The notes beneath the pieces were generated by a model that was not told the DNA's origin, did not search any database, and saw only the letters and a program-made list of their open reading frames with translations. Below, one piece after another: positions 1-5,090 of a stretch of DNA of 6,983 nucleotides. The number at the start of each line of letters is the position of its first letter. Positions within the stretch are counted from its first letter, which is position 1. This stretch comes from UBA4744 sp035282865 (GTDB taxonomy: Bacteria > Actinomycetota > Acidimicrobiia > Spongiisociales > UBA4744): assembly GCA_035282865.1 (NCBI GenBank), contig DATEVB010000167.1, forward strand, positions 1 through 6,983, given 5' to 3'. Both the position numbers and the translations under genes were made by a program.

Positions 1-51
1 CACAACCTACGGATTAACAGTCCGGTGCTCTGCCAATTGAGCTACCCCGGA
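1..51 (-). tRNA. tRNA-Asn (anticodon GTT), 3' part outside the window
   Basis: Read on the minus strand from base 51, the sequence gives a 7-nt acceptor strand (TCCGGGG), the TA linker, a D arm (GCTC, loop AATTGGCA, GAGC), and an anticodon arm with loop CTGTTAA. The anticodon GTT (bases 18-16) decodes asparagine. The variable region starts at the left edge, so the T arm and the 3' acceptor strand are missing. The anticodon stem reads CCGGA against TCCGT, so the outermost pair (position 27 with 43) is C-U and unpaired, and four good pairs remain. The gene diverges from the YtxH-like gene on the plus strand. Confidence 0.93.
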
Positions 52-114
52 AGGGGTTTTGAGCACGGGATGGTACCACCGTGTGCCAGAATCGGATATT
101 CACGAGACAACGGC

Positions 115-120
115 GAGGAG
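115..120 (+). promoter_or_regulatory. Ribosome binding site that fixes the YtxH-like start
   Basis: GAGGAG lies 6 nt before the ATG at 127. It supports that start over the in-frame ATG at 25, which falls inside the tRNA gene and has no such signal. The 75-bp gap (52-126) must hold the promoters of both divergent genes. No convincing -35/-10 pair was found in it on either strand. Confidence 0.75.
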
Positions 121-126
121 ACGACC

Positions 127-339
127 ATGAGGTTCCGATTCGGCATGATCCTGGGGTTCGTGGCCGGCTACATTCTCGGGACCAGGGCCGGCAAGGAACG
201 GTACGAACAGATCGTTCGCGCCTTCAAGGGGTTCATGGCGACCGAGCCCGTACAGCGGGCCACCGAACGAGGCAAAGCGGTGTTGGGCACCGGCATGACT
301 GCGGCGTCGGAGCGGATCCGCTCAGCCGTCGAGAAGTAG
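127..339 (+). CDS. YtxH-like small membrane-anchored protein
   Basis: This 70-residue protein has a short glycine-rich hydrophobic N-terminus (about residues 5-17) followed by a charged, helix-prone tail to residue 70. The segment GYILGTRAGKERYEQI (about residues 14-29) matches the conserved N-terminal pattern of actinobacterial YtxH-domain proteins as I recall it. In that pattern a Gly-rich membrane helix runs into AG+ERYEQ. The likely location is the cytoplasmic membrane with the tail inside the cell. The biochemical role of this family is not established, and a link to stress comes only from its Bacillus namesake. The start at 127 has a good GAGGAG site 6 nt upstream. It is transcribed alone, away from the tRNA and towards sigA, whose stop lies 88 bp downstream. 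Confidence 0.8.
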   Translation: MRFRFGMILGFVAGYILGTRAGKERYEQIVRAFKGFMATEPVQRATERGKAVLGTGMTAASERIRSAVEK

Positions 340-350
340 CAAGTTCACAA

Positions 351-412
351 GGTTTGAAGTCTGAAATACGGGCCGCAACGGTTCTTCATACTCGAAATTC
401 CCACGTCAAACC
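351..412. repeat. Separated inverted repeat in the convergent gap
   Basis: GGTTTGA (351-357) and TCAAACC (406-412) are perfect 7-nt inverted arms 48 nt apart, between the YtxH-like stop and the sigA stop. A smaller CCG-CAA-CGG element (373-381) sits between them, and CCGCAACG occurs twice (374-381 and 411-418). Both genes must end transcription in this 88-bp gap. However, the loop is long and there is no clear T-run, so this is at best a weak termination region and may be chance. Confidence 0.25.
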
Positions 413-427
413 GCAACGCAGTGCCTC

Positions 428-1567
428 CTACGCTTCTTCGAGGAATCCTTCCAGACGCTTCGACCGGGCCGGGTGACGAAGCTTGGCGAGAGCCTTGGTT
501 TCCAGCTGACGAATCCGCTCCCTGGTCACTTCGAAGTGGTTGCCGACCTCTTCCAGGGTACGAACCTTGCCGTCATCGAGTCCGAATCGCATAATGATGA
601 CCTGCCGCTCGCGCTCGTTCAGGTCCTCGAGAGCGCGGGCAACATACTCCTGGAGCAGCTTGAAGGCCGCGGCCTCAACCGGCACAACGGCTTCGGTGTC
701 TTCGACGAAGTCGCCGAGGGTTGAGTCGTCCTCTTCCCCCAGCGGAGTCTCGAGGGAAACAGGATCCTGAGCGATCTGCCGCAACTCGGTCACCTTACCC
801 GGTGCTACCTCCATCTCGGCTGCGATCTCATCGATGTTTGGTTCCCGGCCGAGATCCTGCATCAGTGCCCGCTGAACTTGAGCCAGCTTGTTGATCGTCT
901 CCACCATATGCACAGGCACCCGGATCGTTCGCGCCTGGTCGGCCAGTGCCCGCGTCACGGACTGTCGGATCCACCATGTGGCATAAGTGGAGAACTTGAA
1001 GCCCTTGCGATAGTCGAACTTGTCGACCGCCCGCATCAAGCCGAGGTTGCCCTCCTGGATCAGGTCGAGCAGTGGCATGCCCCGCCCCACATACTTCTTG
1101 GCGATCGAAACCACCAGTCGTAGGTTTGCTTCCACCAGGCGACGTTGGGCGGCTTCCCCGTTGCGGACCGTCAGTTCGAGAATGCTCTTGTCCTCGGCGC
1201 TCAGGGCCGATGGCGGATCCGCCGACAGCTTGGCCACGGCACGCAATCCGGCCTCATTTTGCATCGCCAGCTCTACCTCCTGCTGCGGAGTCAGGAGAGC
1301 CACCCGCCCGATTTCTTGCAGATACATACGGACGGGATCGGACACCGCCACCAGCTCATCAGCCGCCAGAGGAGCAGCGTCGAGAGCGTCGGGCCCGTCC
1401 TCCTCGATGCGAACATTCTGGCCCCGTAGGTGCTCGAACGTCTCTTCGAACGAATCGGCAGGTGCTTCTGCCTCGAGGAGCTCTTGTTGGATTTCGGCGA
1501 CAGTGAGAAAGCCGCGTTGCTGAGCACGCCGAACGAGAATGTCGATGGTCTTGTGCTGGGGTGACAC
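428..1567 (-). CDS. sigA: Primary (group 1) RNA polymerase sigma factor SigA/RpoD
   Basis: This 379-residue sigma-70 factor directs core RNA polymerase to housekeeping promoters. Visible regions are a region 1.1-like N-terminal domain (about 7-57), an acidic linker, and region 1.2 (about 77-110, DPVRMYLQEIG). Region 2 follows (about 143-217), with LIQEGNLGLMRAVDKFD, and FSTYATWWIRQ (from 192) forms the -10-reading helix. Region 3 starts with HMVETINKL (220-228), and region 3.2 is LETPLGEEDDSTLGDFVED (272-290). Region 4 runs from about 311, with the -35-reading helix-turn-helix at about 337-364 (TLEEVGNHFEVTRERIRQLE). The length is close to Bacillus SigA and lacks the long extra N-terminus of mycobacterial or Streptomyces primary sigmas. 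The start is GTG, directly after the dnaG stop (TAG|GTG), with AGGGGA at 1575-1580. It is therefore co-transcribed with dnaG and probably translationally coupled to it. Confidence 0.97.
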   Translation of the reverse strand: MSPQHKTIDILVRRAQQRGFLTVAEIQQELLEAEAPADSFEETFEHLRGQNVRIEEDGPDALDAAPLAADELVAVSDPVRMYLQEIGRVALLTPQQEVELAMQNEAGLRAVAKLSADPPSALSAEDKSILELTVRNGEAAQRRLVEANLRLVVSIAKKYVGRGMPLLDLIQEGNLGLMRAVDKFDYRKGFKFSTYATWWIRQSVTRALADQARTIRVPVHMVETINKLAQVQRALMQDLGREPNIDEIAAEMEVAPGKVTELRQIAQDPVSLETPLGEEDDSTLGDFVEDTEAVVPVEAAAFKLLQEYVARALEDLNERERQVIIMRFGLDDGKVRTLEEVGNHFEVTRERIRQLETKALAKLRHPARSKRLEGFLEEA

Positions 1568-3907
1568 CTACCGGTCCCCTAGTTGGCGTTTCTTTCGTCC
1601 CAAAGTTATCAACTGTTCGAACAATGCGGAATAGGTTTCCGGTTCTTCGGACGGATCGGTGCGATCGAGCACACGACGCAACTCGGCAACATCCCGCTCG
1701 ATCCGCCAACCACGTAGCCGATCAACCAGGGCAACCGGATCGCTGATCGGCAGTGCATCCAGGGCCAGTGCTCGCAGCAGCGCGGGAGGGCCGGTATCTC
1801 CTTGCGCGATCAACGCCGCCAGGTCGGGTGGCTCACCCGAGGGTAGACCGGCGATGGCCGGCGCCAGCAGCAGGTAGGCGTCCCGGAATACACCATCGGT
1901 GAAGAGGGCGGCGTCGACCTCGGTGTCACTGAGCCTGGCATCATTGGCGAGCAAGGCACGAAGCAATTCCCGTTCGGCCCGCTCGACCCCACTGCGCCGA
2001 CGAGGCTCGGGCTCAGTCGGTCGAGGCTCCGACCGGCGAGCCACCGATCCGCGCCTGATCTCCGTCATGACCACCTCGAAGTCGGTTCCCACTCGACGCG
2101 CAACGAACCGCGCGTACTCGCGCCGAACCAGATCATCCTGCTGGCGAGCAATCAGTCCGGCCGCCGCTCGAACCGCCCGCGCCCGCCCTTCGGGTTCGGC
2201 TAGGTCGAACCGTTCCAACTCCCTTGCCAGCCGGAACTGCAGCAGAGGCATCGAACCCTCAACGGCAGACCGCATCACTTCGATCTCGCCGGTCTGGACG
2301 AGGTCGGCCGGGTCCTTACCCTCCGGCATGACGGCCACCCGCAAATCGAGGTCGAGCTTGACCGGAATCGCCAGCTCGTCGCCCCGGATGGCCGCTCCGG
2401 CCCCGGCCTGATCGGCATCGAAGGCCAGCACCACGCGCTCGGCAAACCGGCGGAGAAGATCGAAATGGTCCTCTCCGAGGGCGGTCCCACACGTCGCAAC
2501 TGCCTGCGGCATCCCCGCCAGATGCAGCCCGATCACATCCGTGTACCCCTCCACGACCAAGGAAAACCCGGCCCGGGTGATGTCCGGTTTCGCCCAGTTC
2601 AACCCGTAGAGGAGGCGGGCCTTCTGGTAGATGCGGGTCTCCGGCGAATTCAGATATTTGGGTCCCTCGCCCTCCAAGATGCGCGCCCCGAATCCGACCG
2701 GATCACCCCGCAAGTCGAAGATCGGGAACATCACCCGCCCCCGGAACCAATCGCGAAGTCGTCCGCGACTGGTCCGGGCGGCCAACCCGGCCCCCAACAT
2801 CACCTTCTCCGAAACCCCCGCCTCCCGCAGGTGCGTGACGAGGCCGTCCCACACCTCTCCGCCCGGTGCATAGCCGAGCTGGAATCGATCGATCACGTCG
2901 ACGTCGTAGCCTCGCCCTCGCAGATACGACCGCGCTCCCCCGCCGTCGGGGCCACTCTTGAGGCGATCACGATAGAAGTCGACCGCGGCCCGAGTGGCTT
3001 CAATCAGGCCCTCCCGTTCCCCCTTGCGGCGGGCGGCTTGCGGGTCATGCTGCAAGGCGATTCCGGCCCGGGCAGCCAATTGCTCAACGGCCTCGGAGAA
3101 GTCGAGACCCTGGGTTTCCTGGACGAACTTGAATACGTCGCCGCCCGCCTGGCAGCCGAAACAATTGCCGGTGAGGATGTTGTCCTCGAGAGTGAAGGCG
3201 TGCGTGCCGTCGACGGTAGCGCAGAACACCTCGTCGATCCGGTTGGTCTGTTTGATCTCTCCAACCACCCAACCCTTTCGTTCATGGCCGGTGCGGGTTG
3301 TCGGGTAGAAACGAAGCATGTCCCGATCCTTCAGGCCGGCAATCTGAGCGATCGAGCCGTACGAGGTTGAAGTTCCGTCACCGAACACGAACCCTCGAGC
3401 GGCCCCAAGAGGAGCAGGCGGAAGGCCACTCGCCCTACCGTTGGTTGGATAGGCGTAGGCGAGCGGCATGCGAGCCTTGAGGTGTTGAGTGGTCACCTCG
3501 ACCACTCGGCCTCGGCTGAACACCAACCAGCGATGACCGGACGTTGCGTAGATCGTTTTCGAAACGCGGTTCCTCGACAAACGGATCTCCCACAGCCGTT
3601 GCTCACCGAATGACGAGACGGGCGCTTCGACCCACACCCCGCCGGTCGTGAGGAGCCGGTGGGTGCCTCCGGCGAGTTTCTCGATGGGTACGACCCCCTC
3701 CCACGTCAGTACTCCGGTCTCACCGGCGAGGCAGTGGTAAAGGCCCTGGCCGACATCGATCGACAGGGACGGGGTCTTCTCCTGGTGAAATGGGCAGATG
3801 GCGGTGAACGTCCGCCCCCGTTTCCGGACGGTCGTCACTCCCTCGAGGAGCTCGACGATGTTGGTCGCGTGCCGGACCCGCTCGATATCGTCTCTGTGAA
3901 AGGCCAT
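1568..3907 (-). CDS. dnaG: DNA primase DnaG, interrupted by an in-frame intein
   Basis: DnaG makes RNA primers for Okazaki fragments and lagging-strand initiation at the fork with DnaB. The precursor is 779 residues, or 589 after removal of the 190-residue intein, which is a normal DnaG length. In spliced numbering, the CHC2 zinc finger has ligands C38, H41, C59 and C62. The RNA polymerase basic segment follows, with GFGAR near 215, KYLNSPET near 227 and QKARLLYG near 238. The Toprim catalytic core has E263 in VVEGYTDV and D307 and D309 in FDADQAG, then KDPADLV. A short C-terminal helical region (about 450-589) is the expected helicase-interaction end. All catalytic acids are present. The start chosen is ATG at 3907, which gives the usual MAFHRDDIERV onset. 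A TTG ten codons upstream (3937) adds residues not typical of the family and has no clear ribosome site. The intein occupies 3164-3733, immediately N-terminal to C59. dnaG heads the dnaG-sigA pair. Confidence 0.95.
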   Translation of the reverse strand: MAFHRDDIERVRHATNIVELLEGVTTVRKRGRTFTAICPFHQEKTPSLSIDVGQGLYHCLAGETGVLTWEGVVPIEKLAGGTHRLLTTGGVWVEAPVSSFGEQRLWEIRLSRNRVSKTIYATSGHRWLVFSRGRVVEVTTQHLKARMPLAYAYPTNGRASGLPPAPLGAARGFVFGDGTSTSYGSIAQIAGLKDRDMLRFYPTTRTGHERKGWVVGEIKQTNRIDEVFCATVDGTHAFTLEDNILTGNCFGCQAGGDVFKFVQETQGLDFSEAVEQLAARAGIALQHDPQAARRKGEREGLIEATRAAVDFYRDRLKSGPDGGGARSYLRGRGYDVDVIDRFQLGYAPGGEVWDGLVTHLREAGVSEKVMLGAGLAARTSRGRLRDWFRGRVMFPIFDLRGDPVGFGARILEGEGPKYLNSPETRIYQKARLLYGLNWAKPDITRAGFSLVVEGYTDVIGLHLAGMPQAVATCGTALGEDHFDLLRRFAERVVLAFDADQAGAGAAIRGDELAIPVKLDLDLRVAVMPEGKDPADLVQTGEIEVMRSAVEGSMPLLQFRLARELERFDLAEPEGRARAVRAAAGLIARQQDDLVRREYARFVARRVGTDFEVVMTEIRRGSVARRSEPRPTEPEPRRRSGVERAERELLRALLANDARLSDTEVDAALFTDGVFRDAYLLLAPAIAGLPSGEPPDLAALIAQGDTGPPALLRALALDALPISDPVALVDRLRGWRIERDVAELRRVLDRTDPSEEPETYSALFEQLITLGRKKRQLGDR
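1575..1580 (-). promoter_or_regulatory. sigA ribosome binding site inside the dnaG 3' end
   Basis: AGGGGA on the minus strand lies 7 nt before the GTG start of sigA. It is within the last codons of dnaG, whose TAG stop is immediately next to that GTG. This supports the GTG at 1567 and termination-reinitiation coupling between primase and sigma factor. Confidence 0.65.
3164..3733 (-). mobile_element. 190-residue intein within the DnaG zinc finger, with WCT (class 3-like) signature
   Basis: An insertion with splicing motifs splits the host sequence GLYH / CFGCQAGGD. Block A starts at Cys1 (CLAGETGVLTWEG). Block B holds T64-S65-G66-H67 with W69 (YATSGHRWLVF). Block F is EVFCATVDGTHAF (168-180) with Cys171 and His178. 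Block G is NILTGN (185-190) ending in Asn190, followed by Cys+1, which is host zinc ligand C59. Position 189 before the terminal Asn is Gly, where most inteins have His. W69, C171 and T188 occupy the B:12, F:4 and G:5 positions that define class 3 inteins. Cys1 is also present, so a standard class 1 reaction cannot be excluded by sequence. The reading frame is open throughout and both flanks match DnaG exactly. The central endonuclease is mostly lost. The intein assignment is strong; the class assignment rests on motif alignment by eye. Confidence 0.95.
3284..3409 (-). other. Remnant of a LAGLIDADG-type homing endonuclease in the intein
   Basis: Intein residues 109-122 (LGAARGFVFGDGTS) resemble the first LAGLIDADG motif of intein endonucleases. 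Asp119 is at the position of the metal-binding acid. About 28 further residues follow (to RFYPTTRTGH, 141-150), and then the C-terminal splicing segment begins. A working LAGLIDADG domain has two such motifs and is far longer, so most of it has been deleted while the splicing frame was kept. The boundaries given are approximate. Confidence 0.6.
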
Positions 3908-3914
3908 TGCAGCG

Positions 3915-3920
3915 AGTGTA
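3915..3920 (-). promoter_or_regulatory. Candidate -10 element for a leaderless dnaG transcript
   Basis: TACACT on the minus strand fits the TAnnnT -10 pattern. It is followed by 7 nt (CGCTGCA) and then the ATG of dnaG at 3907, so transcription would start at or within a base or two of the A of ATG. There is no Shine-Dalgarno sequence in front of this ATG, which fits leaderless translation, common in actinobacteria. No -35 hexamer is correctly spaced: a TTGACG upstream is only 11 nt away. This would be the local promoter of dnaG-sigA. Confidence 0.4.
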
Positions 3921-3984
3921 GAGGGGCAGTCCGTCAAGGGTTCCGAGGTGGCCCGCTTTCATCCGTCACTATGGCGAGCACCGA

Positions 3985-4001
3985 AAGAAGTCAGTCTTCT
4001 T
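3985..4001 (-). repeat. Small inverted repeat around the stop codon of the upstream membrane gene
   Basis: AAGAAG (3985-3990) and CTTCTT (3996-4001) are perfect 6-nt inverted arms around a 5-nt loop. The TGA stop of the polytopic membrane protein (3991-3993) lies in that loop. The stem is AT-rich and only a short T-rich stretch follows on the minus strand, so it would be a weak terminator or attenuator at most before dnaG. Confidence 0.3.
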
Positions 4002-4566
4002 GTTGCTCCCGACGCCGGTTGCCGAACTCGTCCGCGAACGCAATCGCCACAAAAGACAGCACGGCCCCACCAAACAGACCGGCCACCGGTGACACGCTGA
4101 CAATGATGTAGGTGTAGATGGCCGTCAGAGCAACGGCCAGGACCCGCCTTGGCCGGGATTGCCCCTGTTCGAGTCGGAAGGCCACGATCCCACCGGCACC
4201 AAAGCCGGTTACCAGACCGGCGATGAACAAGGCAAGAAGGTCGGAGATCAGACCGAAATACGCAATCGGCACGGCGATCAGCACCCACAATCCGGAGGCT
4301 TTGGCGATGGATAGCGCAGCCCGATCGTTTTGAGACATGAACGCGGCAACCACGAACACCAATGGCACGAGCGCCAAGCCGACCCCCAGCGAGGCCCCGA
4401 ACGCCTCTCCTCCCTCGGGACCGGCCATGATCGGGAGGAGGATGAGGGAGTAGCTCAACAGTAGAAGCACTGTTGCCGTCGCCACAGATAACCACTTACG
4501 CGCCGGTGAGGGTTTGGGTGGGGGTCTGGGCACAGCCCGACAGCCTAGTGGCGTTGCTCCCGGCAA
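3991..4566 (-). CDS. Hypothetical polytopic membrane protein
   Basis: I do not recognise this 191-residue protein. The N-terminus (1-25) is cytoplasm-like, rich in proline and basic residues. Hydrophobic segments follow at about 26-48, 55-77, 91-112, 112-131 and 142-178, which suggests five or six membrane helices. The C-terminus (180-191) is short and highly charged, ending RRREQQED. No transporter or enzyme motif is visible. The start is uncertain. The TTG at 4566 directly follows the stop of the preceding gene (TAG|TTG) without a clear ribosome site, and in-frame GTG codons at 4533 and 4485 are alternatives. The GTG at 4485 would remove the Pro-rich leader. The abutment indicates co-transcription with the SH3-like gene, and the two may form a small envelope unit. 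The 83 bp between it and dnaG holds the candidate dnaG promoter. Confidence 0.75.
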   Translation of the reverse strand: MPGATPLGCRAVPRPPPKPSPARKWLSVATATVLLLLSYSLILLPIMAGPEGGEAFGASLGVGLALVPLVFVVAAFMSQNDRAALSIAKASGLWVLIAVPIAYFGLISDLLALFIAGLVTGFGAGGIVAFRLEQGQSRPRRVLAVALTAIYTYIIVSVSPVAGLFGGAVLSFVAIAFADEFGNRRREQQED

Positions 4567-5070
4567 CTACCACACGGGTTTGAAAGACAGGAGCGGGGCG
4601 GGAACCCAGCCTTCCTGGGGTTGCCAACCCGGGATCTTCACGAAGTAGTAGTCGAGTACGGGGTTCTCTTGGAACAGCACCACCTGCACCTCGGCTCCAT
4701 GCGGGGCCGAGGCCACCACGCTTTGCCGCAAATGGCTGTCGTACAGAAGCACCGTAGGTTGGATGAGTTCTCCTTCGAACTCGCCGTTCAACCATGCCCG
4801 GTCATCTTCACCCCACTGCACCGGGATACCGCACCGGTTTGGATCCGGGTTGTCATCGAAGGGGAGGTCGGGTACATGCGGATCACGACTCGACACCAGT
4901 TCTCCGGCGGGTTGGCCGGCTCCTGTCGTTGAAGGATCTTCCTCCACCGGCATCACCAGGAAGGCAACAACAGCAGCGACGATCACCGCCGGGATCACCA
5001 GCAAGCGCTTTTCGATCAGGAAACGGGACACCGAGAGTCTTCTGCAGGAGTTGCAGCGTATAACCGGCAC
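4567..5070 (-). CDS. Single-pass membrane protein with an SH3-like extracytoplasmic domain
   Basis: This protein has 167 residues. A basic N-terminal stretch (RFLIEKR, 16-22) precedes one hydrophobic helix (about 23-40). An acidic, Pro/Gly-rich linker follows (41-85). The C-terminal part (about 104-163) has the pattern of bacterial SH3 domains: GAEVQVV near 125, DYYFVKIPGW at 140-149 and EGWVPAPLLSF at 153-163. Such domains often bind cell-wall material or protein partners, and no catalytic residues are evident. The start is uncertain. The GTG at 5070 gives a N-terminus with a C6-x2-C9 pair but no well-placed ribosome site. The in-frame GTG at 5031 has AGAAGA 6 nt upstream (5038-5043) and begins just before the basic stretch. 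The gene starts 20 bp after the permease stop, so it may belong to that operon, but its function looks unrelated to sugar uptake. Confidence 0.75.
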   Translation of the reverse strand: MPVIRCNSCRRLSVSRFLIEKRLLVIPAVIVAAVVAFLVMPVEEDPSTTGAGQPAGELVSSRDPHVPDLPFDDNPDPNRCGIPVQWGEDDRAWLNGEFEGELIQPTVLLYDSHLRQSVVASAPHGAEVQVVLFQENPVLDYYFVKIPGWQPQEGWVPAPLLSFKPVW

Positions 5071-5090
5071 GCCCGGTTGTTATTCCCCGC

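Noticed and set aside
52..126. Promoters for tRNA-Asn (TACCAT at 75-70, minus) and the YtxH-like gene (GATATT at 95-100, plus)
   Set aside because: Each resembles a -10 element, but neither has a -35 hexamer at suitable spacing. In a 75-bp gap such matches are easily found by chance.
340..427. Bidirectional terminator between the convergent genes
   Set aside because: The best inverted arms are 48 nt apart and the small CCG-CAA-CGG hairpin has only three strong pairs, with no clear T-run on either strand.
2465..3370. Plus-strand 301-codon open frame
   Set aside because: It is exactly antisense to dnaG and its intein, has no recognisable domains, and fits the long shadow frames expected in high-GC coding DNA.
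3164..3733. Insertion in DnaG as a frame-disrupting element or a pseudogene
   Set aside because: The frame is uninterrupted, both host flanks match DnaG, and intein motifs are present at each end with splicing nucleophiles intact.
3908..3937. TTG start giving ten extra residues on DnaG
   Set aside because: There is no clear ribosome site, the extra residues do not look like DnaG, and the ATG at 3907 gives the family's usual N-terminus.
3959..4495. Minus-strand 178-codon frame overlapping the polytopic membrane gene
   Set aside because: It is Arg- and Gly-rich with no membrane or domain pattern. The overlapping frame 3991-4566 gives coherent hydrophobic helices and abuts its neighbour, so that one is the real gene.
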